A stretch of 51,355 nt of DNA from Bacteriovoracaceae bacterium (GTDB lineage: Bacteria > Bdellovibrionota > Bacteriovoracia > Bacteriovoracales > Bacteriovoracaceae). The position numbers were made by a program, and so were the translations under genes. The stretch lies in assembly GCA_003245675.1 (NCBI GenBank), contig QKCN01000036.1, forward strand, positions 1 to 51,355, given 5' to 3'. Position 1 is the first letter of the stretch. Every line of letters begins with the position of its first letter. Shown here piece after piece: positions 18,026-26,797 of the stretch. A model generated the notes under the pieces. It did no database searches, was not told the DNA's origin, and worked only from the letters and a program-made list of their open reading frames with translations.

Positions 18026-19792
18026 ATGATTGAAGATAAAGAAATTATCGATGAATTCATTGAACAATTGAAAGGGTTCTCTCAAGAACTTTCCTTACTT
18101 TTGAAAAAAACGACTGACCTTAATTCTTCTGCTTTTTTTGAACAATGTGGGCAAATCGTAGATCGTGTTTTCGGCGCAATTTCAATGTTTGGTTTAACAG
18201 AATTCTCAAGCTATACACGAACAATTAAAGAGCTCTGTTACAAATGTTCTCGTTCTGACAATGAAACGGCCCATCAAAAATCGACTGAGATACTCCAGGC
18301 ATGTAGTGATTTCCTAATGCAAATAGCAGAAAACTTTGGAAAGCCGGAAGAGTTGAAGAAATTAAACTTCAATATTAACCTTGATTTGAAAAGAGCAGAA
18401 AAGATTATCGCCTCTTATTTGTTCTCTATTAAAGAAGCAAGCGTTAAGGTAGAAGCAGATAGCGATACTATCTTAGTTTTTGATAAAACTGGTCTTTTTG
18501 AAAGTGAATGCAAAGAAACGAAAAAAGTCTTTTTTCCCACTCCTTCTTTTTTCAGTATCACATCAGGCTTTAATAAGGCCCTCGTTGATGATGCCTTAAC
18601 GATCACAGGAATTATTATAAATTGTGACCAAATGCCGGCCCCTGGATGGCTAGAAATCTTAAAGTCTTGTGTTGATCAGATGCCCACTGTCCCAGTGATT
18701 TTAACTGCCAAAAAGTTCGAAGACCTTGGCAACATCGATCGCTCCAAGCTTGGGATTAGGGAGCTTTTACCGACCAAACTTGGTTTTACCAAAATTTTTT
18801 CGCGCCTAAAAACAATTCAGAAACAAAATGTTTTTAGCATGAAAGAAGAATTAGAAGTTGATCGCAAAGAACTCTTCGATGCTGACTTTATTGAAGTATC
18901 AGCTTCATCTTTCAAGCTATCTTCAAATGTCGCTTTTGATTTATACTTAAAAGTTGCTGCTCGCTATATCAAAGTTTTAAGTGCTGGAGATGCTTTTGAT
19001 GAAAAACAATTATCGAAGCATGCTGAAAAAGGTGTGCGCAAGTACTATATAAAGGCCGATATTCATGAAAAATACCTCGCTAATTTCGAAGAAGAGATGA
19101 ATCGCCTTTTAAGCAGCACGACTGTTCCTTTGGAGATAAAACAAACCAATTTTTCAGAGCTAGGTAAAGACATTCTCCGCTCAATAGAGAAAAATGGATT
19201 TGATTCTCAAATGGTCGAAATGGCTAGCAATTATGCTCAAAAAACAGGGCAACTGGTTGTCGAGCTCATGACTCAAAGTGAAGATTACAGTAAATTGCTT
19301 TCTAATTTGAAGCTTTTGGAGCATGCCGTTGCCGTGTCTATGATTGGAAGCCTTTTTTTGAATCATATAAAAGCAACTCAATGCACCCATGATGATATTG
19401 TTTTTGCATGTTTTGTACATGATCTTGGCCTACTGGGCACCTCTGGTGCGGCTCAGGAAGAAGACGTTCGTTTAATGAATGAAGAAGATAAAAAATATTT
19501 CTGGAATCATCCTCGTAGAGGTGCCGATATTTTGCAAAAGCAAAATGTTAAAAACGCACTTGTTGAGGCAATTGCTCACCATCATATGCGGCTTGATGGA
19601 ACAGGCTTCCCTGAAATACCGAAGGGAACAGCTTTTGTTGTCAACCGCATTGGAGAACTAATTGGACTTTCTGAAGAAATTGTATATCAGATAAAAATTA
19701 ACCCCGAATTTCAAATTGCGGATTTGCGGCCAAGCGTTCGGAAAAAGTTTTCTCCGAGCATTCAAAAAGCTTTTGACCTCGTCTTTAATTAG
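18026..19792 (+). CDS. HD-GYP-type putative c-di-GMP phosphodiesterase with N-terminal regulatory domains
   Basis: A 588-residue protein. Residues 1-110 are helical and could be Hpt-like. About 145-265 look like a receiver fold without clear phosphorylation residues. About 285-355 (FIEVSASSF to RKYYIKADIHEKYL) resemble the barrel-like domain found ahead of many HD-GYP domains. The C-terminal HD-GYP domain has His433, HDLG at 465-468, NHPRRGADIL (His495), HHH at 518-520 and DGTGFP at 524-529. The GYP motif reads GFP, and the Glu usually after the HH pair is a Met, so activity is likely but not certain. The ATG at 18026 is favoured over a TTG at 18014; neither has a strong ribosome site. Confidence 0.82.
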   Translation: MIEDKEIIDEFIEQLKGFSQELSLLLKKTTDLNSSAFFEQCGQIVDRVFGAISMFGLTEFSSYTRTIKELCYKCSRSDNETAHQKSTEILQACSDFLMQIAENFGKPEELKKLNFNINLDLKRAEKIIASYLFSIKEASVKVEADSDTILVFDKTGLFESECKETKKVFFPTPSFFSITSGFNKALVDDALTITGIIINCDQMPAPGWLEILKSCVDQMPTVPVILTAKKFEDLGNIDRSKLGIRELLPTKLGFTKIFSRLKTIQKQNVFSMKEELEVDRKELFDADFIEVSASSFKLSSNVAFDLYLKVAARYIKVLSAGDAFDEKQLSKHAEKGVRKYYIKADIHEKYLANFEEEMNRLLSSTTVPLEIKQTNFSELGKDILRSIEKNGFDSQMVEMASNYAQKTGQLVVELMTQSEDYSKLLSNLKLLEHAVAVSMIGSLFLNHIKATQCTHDDIVFACFVHDLGLLGTSGAAQEEDVRLMNEEDKKYFWNHPRRGADILQKQNVKNALVEAIAHHHMRLDGTGFPEIPKGTAFVVNRIGELIGLSEEIVYQIKINPEFQIADLRPSVRKKFSPSIQKAFDLVFN

Positions 19793-19819
19793 AATGTAAC
19801 CGAAAATTAGGAGAACTAG

Positions 19820-20701
19820 ATGCCTCTTTGGAGTATTGATGAGATTTCAGTAAGTAGTAAATACTTGAGAATTGATGATGATGTTGAAAATTTAATGAGA
19901 AGCATTAAAGCTATTGGTCTCATCAGCCCCTTAGTTGTGAATAAAGAAAAAGAGCTTTTGGCCGGAGGGCGGCGCTATACGGCCCTAAAAAAATTAGGGA
20001 TTGATAAAGTTCAAGTTGTTGTGTCAAGTCGAGGAGAGATAGAACAAGAACTCATTAGTATTGACGAAAACCTTGTACGTAAGGCCCTTGATCGATTAGA
20101 ATTTGAAAGCTGCTTGCGCAGAGGAAAAGAGCTCTACGAGACACTTTATCCCCAAACAAAAGTCGATAATATCAATGACATTGTGAAAAAAAATGACGAA
20201 GAACTAGAAGAAATTGAAAAAGAAAAAGGGAAGCGTCACTTTATTGAAGAGGCAGCTGAAAAAACAGGACTCTCCAAGCGCCAAATAAAAGAGGCCATTG
20301 AACGAGATCAGTTTTCTTCTGTAAAAGTAAAAAAAGCACGTAACAGTGGGGAACTCAATGCTTCCCAGGTCAATCAGCTAATCAATCTTTCCAAAGGTGA
20401 TCAAGATGAGCTTTTGCCTCATGTTGTTGATCGTCCAGTAAAGGAAATACGTGCTCTCATCAAAGATGTTCAGTCACATGGAGTCGATCAAGCTTTACGC
20501 AATATGGATGGTCGTTATGAGCCACCCAAGGAATTTCGGGAGCTCAAATCACTTGCTAAAAAGCTGGATCAGGTTTCGCGGAAAATCGTGCTAGAGGAAC
20601 TAGATTACGATGGTGGCGACGAGCTAGATTCCTTTTTTAAGGAAGTAGAATCTCTTAATGAATCACTTTTCATTTTAAGAGAACACCTAGGCTTAACCTA
20701 G
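19820..20701 (+). CDS. ParB/RepB/Spo0J-like protein without an adjacent ParA
   Basis: A 293-residue protein. The ParB N-terminal domain is clear: VENLMRSIKAIGLISPLVV, LAGGRRYTALKKLG (GGRRYTA at 49-55) and ENLVRKAL (83-90). A helix-turn-helix KorB-like region follows (KTGLSKRQIKEAIERDQ). The ENLVR and GxRR motifs are those that bind CTP in ParB proteins. An acidic helical insert at about 110-145 separates the two. No parA gene is beside it, and it follows an HD-GYP gene by 27 bases. A role in chromosome segregation, occlusion or gene regulation cannot be told from sequence. Confidence 0.85.
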   Translation: MPLWSIDEISVSSKYLRIDDDVENLMRSIKAIGLISPLVVNKEKELLAGGRRYTALKKLGIDKVQVVVSSRGEIEQELISIDENLVRKALDRLEFESCLRRGKELYETLYPQTKVDNINDIVKKNDEELEEIEKEKGKRHFIEEAAEKTGLSKRQIKEAIERDQFSSVKVKKARNSGELNASQVNQLINLSKGDQDELLPHVVDRPVKEIRALIKDVQSHGVDQALRNMDGRYEPPKEFRELKSLAKKLDQVSRKIVLEELDYDGGDELDSFFKEVESLNESLFILREHLGLT

Positions 20702-20712
20702 GAAAAACATTT

Positions 20713-21099
20713 TTACATATTCTGCTGAAGACAGGCAAGGGCTAGCTCATTGTAGAGCTGCTTGTATTCTTTGAGCTCACCTTGCACAAGGATACACCCA
20801 ACCATGCTACTTTCGTCCAGACGCACGATTTTAATGGCCACTTCAAAAGCCTTACGATTAATCACAAGACGACAGATGATAGGGCGCTCTGTCTGAAGAA
20901 TTCCTCGAAGGTCTTCATTTTCAACTGGGCAAAGAAAACCAAGTCCAAGGGCAGAAATATCGCGGAGATAAAACTTAGGTTTATTGGGAGCATCAACAAG
21001 CTCTAAAAAAGAGTTATCTTGATCGAAATTGCGTATCCGGGCACTTTGCCTTTCTTTATGAGTTCCCACAAGTTTTCTGAAAAAGATAGTCCAATTCAC
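20713..21099 (-). CDS. PilZ-domain protein (second of tandem pair)
   Basis: A 128-residue PilZ protein. RQSAR at residues 17-21 is the RxxxR motif and DISALG at 47-52 is the DxSxxG motif, which together bind c-di-GMP in PilZ domains. The GTG at 21099 has AAAAGGA five bases upstream and places both motifs at exactly the same residue numbers as in the neighbouring paralogue. A longer frame starting at 21189 would run into that neighbour and is rejected. It ends with the same short helix (LYNELALACLQ) as its partner. Likely a cytoplasmic effector. Confidence 0.82.
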   Translation of the reverse strand: MNWTIFFRKLVGTHKERQSARIRNFDQDNSFLELVDAPNKPKFYLRDISALGLGFLCPVENEDLRGILQTERPIICRLVINRKAFEVAIKIVRLDESSMVGCILVQGELKEYKQLYNELALACLQQNM

Positions 21100-21118
21100 T
21101 GATGTCCTTTTGGTTTTA

Positions 21119-21499
21119 CTACATTGCACTCTGTAATTGCGCAAGTGCAAGATTATTATATTGTCTCTTATATTCTCCAATTTCGCCATTAATAAGTTGG
21201 CAGCCTACGACAATACCATCAACGCGAACGACTTTGGCAATTAGCTTTGATTTTTTAGCATTAATGACGACAGTAAAATCAGAATCTTTTCCGATTTGGA
21301 TACTCTCCCTCGCTTTGTTTTCGCGGGGGAGAAAAAAGCTTAGGCCCGAAGCGGAAATATCGCGTAATGCAAAGCGAACAGTTTCCTCAAGGCTCGATAT
21401 CTCAATGTAAGAGCTTCTACTATTAAAGTTTTTTATGCGAGCGCTAGAGCGAACTTGGTGCTTGCCCAATAATTTTCTTAATAAAACTAAAAGACCCAT
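21119..21499 (-). CDS. PilZ-domain protein (first of tandem pair)
   Basis: A 126-residue PilZ protein with RSSAR at 17-21 and DISASG at 47-52, both c-di-GMP-binding motifs. By eye about 40 percent of residues match the gene just downstream, so the two came from a duplication. The start has GGAGGAA just ahead of the ATG. The 19-base gap to the next gene suggests one transcript. PilZ proteins report c-di-GMP level to motility, secretion or adhesion systems; the target here is unknown. Confidence 0.86.
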   Translation of the reverse strand: MGLLVLLRKLLGKHQVRSSARIKNFNSRSSYIEISSLEETVRFALRDISASGLSFFLPRENKARESIQIGKDSDFTVVINAKKSKLIAKVVRVDGIVVGCQLINGEIGEYKRQYNNLALAQLQSAM

Positions 21500-21594
21500 A
21501 ATGTTCCTCCAAGATTATCAAGCTCTCCTAACCATTTAAGTATAATGTCTTTTGGGATAAGCTAAAAGACAAGTATTCTTAGGAACTGCCAACT

Positions 21595-22275
21595 CTAGGA
21601 GGCAAGTTCTTGAACCCGGACAGGGGATGCAAACAACAACTCCATCTCACATTCGATACATTCACCATTGGATAAGTAATTGTTTTTCAAATGGATATTG
21701 ATGCCTTGGGTTTCCAATTTATCAAAAATTTCATCAAGACAAAATTTTTCATAAGGATTTAAGATAAAAGTCTCCCACAATACTTCTTCATGTAGCTCAA
21801 TCGACGGAATTTTCACAGATAAGATTCGATCCGACTTTATTTTGAGATCGATGATTCTCTCATCTTTAGGTAAGTTCTTGCTCATCAAGGTCAGCACCTT
21901 TATGAGTAAGCCAAAGTCGCGGCAAAAGCTTTTCTCTTGAAGTACCACAGGAGTAGCACGCTCATAAAACAGTTGTGTTTTAACATCGTAGAGTAATGAG
22001 AATTCGCGAAGCTTTGCTAGCTCCTCACATAAAAGTGCGTCGAGATTGAGAAGCTTTTCTTTTCCTTTTTGGGCACTTAACGATAATACCTTGCTCTTAG
22101 ACTTCCTCTTAAATGAAACAGACTGAGAGATAAGCAGAAAAGTACTACAAGACAAGAGTAAGCAAAGACTTACTCCGACAAATGACAATCCCTGAATACC
22201 CAAATTAAGTACACTTATCAAAAATGACAAAGAAATAGTCAGAAATAAGGGGTTATAGAACAATTGTTTTTTCAT
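21595..22275 (-). CDS. Membrane protein with possible degenerate histidine-kinase core
   Basis: A 226-residue protein with two N-terminal membrane segments (about 10-28 and 30-50), then a cytoplasmic part. The part from about 75 to 220 (helices, then LLIKVLTLMSKNLPKDE, DLKIKSDRILSVKI and later GINIHLKNN) follows the order of helix and strand seen in the HATPase domain, but the N, G1 and G2 motifs are missing. It could be a kinase relic used as a scaffold, or an unrelated fold. Its first four bases overlap the stop of the small gene at 22272-22490 (ATGA). Confidence 0.55.
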   Translation of the reverse strand: MKKQLFYNPLFLTISLSFLISVLNLGIQGLSFVGVSLCLLLSCSTFLLISQSVSFKRKSKSKVLSLSAQKGKEKLLNLDALLCEELAKLREFSLLYDVKTQLFYERATPVVLQEKSFCRDFGLLIKVLTLMSKNLPKDERIIDLKIKSDRILSVKIPSIELHEEVLWETFILNPYEKFCLDEIFDKLETQGINIHLKNNYLSNGECIECEMELLFASPVRVQELAS

Positions 22276-22490
22276 ATATGTAGTACTGATTCTTTTTGAT
22301 TTTCCTTTCTTATTTCAATATTTTTGCCAAAAACAATTTGGGTATTTTCCTGAAAACAGCTTCGCTCTAACTCTTTTTTGAGGGATCGATAAGACGAGAC
22401 TCGCTTGCAGCTTGCAAATCGTTTTTTTTCTTCTGGCCGATCAATAATAATTGCCTGAATTCTGCGAAATAAGAATTTTATTGCACCCAT
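22272..22490 (-). CDS. Small basic protein of unknown function
   Basis: A 72-residue protein starting at the ATG at 22490, where TGAGGT lies about six bases upstream. A TTG at 22526 is possible but less likely. The N-terminus GAIKFLFRRIQAIII is amphipathic and the rest is rich in Lys, Arg and Ser. No domain is recognised. The four-base overlap with the next gene supports real translation. Confidence 0.55.
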   Translation of the reverse strand: MGAIKFLFRRIQAIIIDRPEEKKRFASCKRVSSYRSLKKELERSCFQENTQIVFGKNIEIRKENQKESVLHI

Positions 22491-22553
22491 AGGGAACCTC
22501 AAAATTTTCCAAACCTTTATCCTCAAGCTTATCGGTTGAAAACGTGAAAATCT

Positions 22554-23432
22554 TTAGTTTAATAATTGAGAAAGGCTGAGAAGGAGAGAGTCGTTAGAGC
22601 TTTTTAATCGATTAATCGCAGCCTGCTGCACTGGGGGTAAAGAGGAGTTGTCATACTTGTCCAATAAGCTCTGATTCCGCACATTGAGTAAATCGAGATC
22701 TTGCTTCAAGAATTGCTTCATTTCATCATTGAGAAGCTGGGGACGCATGAGAGTACTTTGCATAAGCTTAAGGCTTTCATTGACCCCTTGAAGACTTATC
22801 AAAAAATCCATTTTGGGGAAAAGATTGAAGCTTTTCCTTTGCTCATCGATTTGCCATTTTTTAGCTTCTTTATAAAAAAACACTAAATTTTGAGGTGTAA
22901 AAAAGGGCAAACGAAAAAGCCTTTCGAGCAGAGGTAAGTGGCAAAGCGCAAAAGTCGTCTGATTGTTCTTTAAGCAAAAATCAACATAAAAATTCTGCGT
23001 AGACAGTTTGTTCTCAAGAGCATGGCTTAACTCTTCTGCCACAGGACTATTTTGAATTTTTTTCCAGAGATATTGAGCGCGAAATATAAATTGATCATCG
23101 AGAGAAATGTCATAGGCTAGTTGATTTTGCAAGATTGTATTGCGCTGATGCACTTCTTCATAGAGATAATACTGAGCTGCAAAGTTAACGAGTAAAAGGA
23201 AAATGGACCCGTACACGGCCCTTTCTGCCCAATCCTGACGATTTTCAACCGAAACCTTAAATACTGTGAAATAAAGTTTTTTTAAAAAATAGTAGGAACT
23301 TAATAGTAAAGGAACAGAGAAGGGAAGTAAGGTTAGCCACATCCAGCCATGAATATAGTGGATCACTAGCTGGGTAGAGAAGCCCAACACAAATACACAG
23401 AATAATAAAAATAAAATAACTATTTTTTTCAA
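22554..23432 (-). CDS. Membrane protein of unknown function
   Basis: A 292-residue protein with three membrane segments: about 3-20, 30-50 and 72-92, followed by a helical soluble part of 200 residues. There is no known catalytic motif. The start is a TTG one base after the argS stop. GAGAG inside the end of argS can serve as the ribosome site. Translation is therefore probably coupled to argS. The next small gene starts 64 bases downstream. Confidence 0.6.
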   Translation of the reverse strand: MKKIVILFLLFCVFVLGFSTQLVIHYIHGWMWLTLLPFSVPLLLSSYYFLKKLYFTVFKVSVENRQDWAERAVYGSIFLLLVNFAAQYYLYEEVHQRNTILQNQLAYDISLDDQFIFRAQYLWKKIQNSPVAEELSHALENKLSTQNFYVDFCLKNNQTTFALCHLPLLERLFRLPFFTPQNLVFFYKEAKKWQIDEQRKSFNLFPKMDFLISLQGVNESLKLMQSTLMRPQLLNDEMKQFLKQDLDLLNVRNQSLLDKYDNSSLPPVQQAAINRLKSSNDSLLLSLSQLLN

Positions 23433-23433
23433 A

Positions 23434-25191
23434 TTACATTCTCTCGGGGGCGCTAATACCTAGCAAATTCAACCCTTGTTTTAATGTTTTAGCAACCGTT
23501 GCCGCCAACTTGAGACGCGCTAACCCTAATTGAGTATTTTCTTGAGACAATATAGGGCATGATGCATAAAAATGATTAAAAAGCTTACTCAAATCAAACA
23601 AATAAGAGCAAAGTGTGCTGGGCTTGTAGTTGAGACAAGAATTAATCACAACTTGATTAAAGTCGGAAAGTTTCAAAAGTGTTTCTTTTTCAACATCAGC
23701 CTCTAAAAGTTCCCAAGATGCTGGCGTGGTGGCCCAATCTCCAAGCTTTTCTTTTCCTTTTTGCAGAAGAGAATTAATACGGGCATGGACGTATTGAATA
23801 TAAGGACCGGATTCTCCATCTAACTTAAGCCATTCTTTCATGTCAAAAACAATTTTCTTATTATTGTCCATGCGAATCATACCAAATTTAATGGCCCCTA
23901 ATGCAACTTGGTGAGCAACCTTTTCAAGTTCCTCTTTTGTCCAAGTTTCTTGGTATTTATGAAGATGCTCATTCTCAACTAGTTCGATCATATTATCGAC
24001 AAGATCCTGCAATGGAATAATATTCCCTTTGCGAGAACTCATGGCGCCATCGGGCAGCTCTACAAAGTCGTATTGTAAATGATAGCAGTCTTTGGCATGA
24101 GGAAATCCCATCTTTTCTAAAATTTTAAAGACTTGTTGAAAATGCAGGGCCTGTCTTTTATCAACAATGTAGATATTATTTTCAATTCCATAATTTTCAA
24201 ACTTACGCCTTGCGAGCTCTAAATCTTTGGTTGCGTAAAGTCCATGGCCATCTGATTTCACGAGGAGACAAAACCCGAGTTTTTCATCTTTAAGATCAGC
24301 TCCAATCGCTCCTTGGTCTTTAACAAAAATTCCTTTTTCGTAGAATTTTTTTACCAAGTTGAGCGACTCCGCATCCACATCAGACTCAAAGTACCAGTGA
24401 TCAAATTCAACACCAGTAAGCTTGTAGACTTCTTTCATTAAATCGATTGACCACTCGCGAGTTGTCTTCCATAAGTCAAAGTATTCCCCCTGACCTTGCT
24501 CGATTTCGTGCAACACATGGGCCATTTCTGTCTTATACCGCTCTTTAGTTGCTTCATCGGTTTCATTCTCAACAAATAAAGTCGCCTTGGTATAGATCGT
24601 TCCGAGCCAAGCGCCTTTTCTTTCTTGGGGAGCCTCTTCCTGGCAGTGATTTTTGAGATACCAGAGGGTTTTAGCAACATGGGCCCCCATATCTCCAGGG
24701 TAAGTCGCTGTCACAATATCAAAGCCGCTATATTTGTGTAAACGCGTTACTGCGTCACCGAGACAGAGATTGCGCATATGGCCGACGTGAAGCTCTTTAT
24801 GGGTATTAGGCTGAGAATACTCAAGCATGGTCTTAGGAGTTTCTTCTAAAAGTTTTTTCGAAAAAAAATCGCCTGCTAGGATTGGTGCTGCAACTAATTC
24901 TCCTAGCTCTGTAGAATCAAAAAAGATATTGAGGTAAGGGCCAACAGCCTTAACTTCCTCGCCCATTGTTTCTGCTAGAGTTTGAGCGATTTTAGGAGGG
25001 GCCATTTTTAGAGCTTTTGCAAAGGGAAAGCAGGGCAAAGCTAAATGCCCCATTTGAAAATTGGGAGCAAAAACAAGGCTGCGATATATTTCATCTTCAG
25101 AAATTTCTAATTCAGGATATGATTTACAGATTTGGGCGAGTAATTTTTTAGAAGTTTTTAGCTTTAATTGATCATGTAAACATTCTTTCAT
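23434..25191 (-). CDS. argS: Arginyl-tRNA synthetase
   Basis: A 585-residue class Ia aminoacyl-tRNA synthetase that charges tRNA-Arg. The HIGH motif is HVGH at residues 135-138 (PNTHKELHVGHMRN), and the KMSKS-type loop is MSSRKGN at 384-390. The C-terminal DALR anticodon-binding domain ends with LLGISAPERM, as in most ArgS. The length fits the family. It leads a leftward transcript with a membrane protein and two further genes behind it. Confidence 0.96.
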   Translation of the reverse strand: MKECLHDQLKLKTSKKLLAQICKSYPELEISEDEIYRSLVFAPNFQMGHLALPCFPFAKALKMAPPKIAQTLAETMGEEVKAVGPYLNIFFDSTELGELVAAPILAGDFFSKKLLEETPKTMLEYSQPNTHKELHVGHMRNLCLGDAVTRLHKYSGFDIVTATYPGDMGAHVAKTLWYLKNHCQEEAPQERKGAWLGTIYTKATLFVENETDEATKERYKTEMAHVLHEIEQGQGEYFDLWKTTREWSIDLMKEVYKLTGVEFDHWYFESDVDAESLNLVKKFYEKGIFVKDQGAIGADLKDEKLGFCLLVKSDGHGLYATKDLELARRKFENYGIENNIYIVDKRQALHFQQVFKILEKMGFPHAKDCYHLQYDFVELPDGAMSSRKGNIIPLQDLVDNMIELVENEHLHKYQETWTKEELEKVAHQVALGAIKFGMIRMDNNKKIVFDMKEWLKLDGESGPYIQYVHARINSLLQKGKEKLGDWATTPASWELLEADVEKETLLKLSDFNQVVINSCLNYKPSTLCSYLFDLSKLFNHFYASCPILSQENTQLGLARLKLAATVAKTLKQGLNLLGISAPERM

Positions 25192-25228
25192 TATTTGAAT
25201 CCTTTCTTTTTTCCAAAGCTTTGCTAAA

Positions 25229-25642
25229 ATGATATGTATGAGAATACATATTCATAACCTTTTTATCATACTTTTTCTATGCTTATCTTCGTCTTTGCGC
25301 GCTGAGGAAGTGACACTAACTCAAGAACAAAAAGAGAGAATTTGGCTAGAAGAAGAACTCAAAAAGCCTCGCTACGCAATTGAAAGAATTTCCAGTGAAT
25401 ATTTTTCGGGGAAACACCTTATCTACGATTGCTACGGTCGATTTTATGCCTGTGTCGATGAAGTTAGTTTTGATCTTTGTCAAAGGCGAAGAGAGTGGGG
25501 TGTCGATAATTACATCGAAAATCTCCCATGTTCCCCTATCAAAAAATACGATAATACCAAATTTTGCTTAGATGAGCTTCAGGTATTGGTACACGCCCCT
25601 CGCACTCTTGAATTCTGTAGACATCCAAATCAGCGTTTTTAG
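25229..25642 (+). CDS. Small secreted cysteine-containing protein
   Basis: A 137-residue protein with a signal peptide (hydrophobic residues 10-22, likely cut after LRA). The mature part has seven cysteines, which suggests disulfides in the periplasm or outside. No domain is recognised. Two ATG codons are close together (25229, and 25238 giving MRIHIH), and neither has a strong ribosome site. The TAG stop shares bases with the stop of the convergent acetyltransferase gene. Confidence 0.6.
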   Translation: MICMRIHIHNLFIILFLCLSSSLRAEEVTLTQEQKERIWLEEELKKPRYAIERISSEYFSGKHLIYDCYGRFYACVDEVSFDLCQRRREWGVDNYIENLPCSPIKKYDNTKFCLDELQVLVHAPRTLEFCRHPNQRF

Positions 25643-26073
25643 AGATTAATGTAGACAAGCACCTTATCTGCTGAATTAGCCTCTGCCTGTACTGAAAATC
25701 CCATTTTCTCATAAAAAGAAGAGACTTCTGAGGGGACAATAGACCAGAGAATATCACAAAAATTTCTTTTGATGAGTGGGCGAGCGGTGTTCAAAAGCGT
25801 CCGTGCAACTCCCAGACATCGAAATTCAGGAAGAGTGATATTTCCTCGAAGTTGAAATTGATACTCTGCCGGAAGCTTGGGGTGACGCTCAAAAAGAAAA
25901 GTGGCAATACCGACCAGCTTCTTGTCGACAAATGCGCCGAGATGAAAACTATGCTCATCGCGATCCTTGGGAAATCCCAAATCACCTTCACCAATCATTA
26001 GCTTTCGGATGGGAAAAGTGTCGCGTGCACTTATTCGGTTAATGGCAATATTTAATCTTCTCTTCGAATTCAT
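25639..26073 (-). CDS. GNAT-family N-acetyltransferase
   Basis: A 144-residue GNAT protein. LVGIATFLF (strand 4), the acetyl-CoA-binding loop RCLGVARTLLN (R/Q-x-x-G-x-A form) and FYEKMGFS near the end are typical. The substrate is unknown. The ATG at 26073 is used. A GTG two codons earlier is also possible. The last four bases overlap the stop of the gene on the plus strand. Confidence 0.8.
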   Translation of the reverse strand: MNSKRRLNIAINRISARDTFPIRKLMIGEGDLGFPKDRDEHSFHLGAFVDKKLVGIATFLFERHPKLPAEYQFQLRGNITLPEFRCLGVARTLLNTARPLIKRNFCDILWSIVPSEVSSFYEKMGFSVQAEANSADKVLVYINL

Positions 26074-26120
26074 GCCCACTTAATTACTATCAAGATTGGA
26101 TTTTGCCTATATAATTTTTT

Positions 26121-26750
26121 TTAAAAACGAGAAATCTTGAATAAGCGCTCCATACCGATCCTGCCAAGCGTTTCGGTAAAAAGCGACAAAACAAAATCAG
26201 GAAATCCGGTATCGGCTCCAATCCAATCAGCCTTAATATGAAAAAAGCATTGCTCATTAGGAAGATCACTCAGCTCAATTTGCCCTTCTAATCCTCGCAA
26301 GAATCCATGTTCAAAAGTAAAAGCATAGCGCCCCGCCCCCTGAATTCGATCGATTTTAAACGAAAGATGCATGGCAAAAGGCAAGAAAATCGCATCCAGA
26401 CGGCAGCTTAGTTGACGTGAGACCTCATTGTATTGCATGGATTTTACATAATTGATAAATTGTGGAAAGTCTTCATAACGAGAGAGTTTTCTCATTGCCC
26501 TGCGACAATTGCGCGGATGAATACCGGCCAATGTGAATTTCATTTCTTGCTTTTTGGCCTTAAGAGTCTTAACTTTTGATTGAGCAAATATCTTCCCTTG
26601 CAGTAATTCCTTTTGAATACTCTTATTTTTAGGGAAATTTTTCTCAATGATTTCATTAGATTGGCCCCCAAGAGGAAGCAGACACAGGCAAAATAAGACG
26701 CAATGCATCTTTTTAGAACGAAGTTTCATGGCTAATATTATTTTAATCAT
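26121..26750 (-). CDS. Secreted START/SRPBCC-like protein
   Basis: A 209-residue protein with a signal-like segment (about residues 15-30). From residue 70 onwards the pattern RYEDFPQFINYVKSM, then strands including FLPFAMHLSFKI and FTFEHGFLRGLEGQIEL, ending with a long helix, resembles the SRPBCC (COQ10/START) fold that binds hydrophobic ligands. This is a low-similarity call. It is divergent from the topoisomerase operon. The ATG at 26729 would give a shorter signal peptide; no ribosome site decides the start. Confidence 0.5.
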   Translation of the reverse strand: MIKIILAMKLRSKKMHCVLFCLCLLPLGGQSNEIIEKNFPKNKSIQKELLQGKIFAQSKVKTLKAKKQEMKFTLAGIHPRNCRRAMRKLSRYEDFPQFINYVKSMQYNEVSRQLSCRLDAIFLPFAMHLSFKIDRIQGAGRYAFTFEHGFLRGLEGQIELSDLPNEQCFFHIKADWIGADTGFPDFVLSLFTETLGRIGMERLFKISRF

Positions 26751-26797
26751 TTCAGAATCTTATCGTAATTTTGTCCAAAAAAAAAGGATCGGGACAG

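Noticed and set aside
20686..20702. CCTAGG repeated with a five-base gap as a bidirectional terminator
   Set aside because: Stem is only six bases, each half is itself palindromic, and no T-run follows; too weak.
20713..21189. Longer version of the second PilZ gene starting at 21189
   Set aside because: It would overlap the upstream paralogue by 71 bases; the GTG at 21099 has a good ribosome site and gives motif positions identical to the paralogue.
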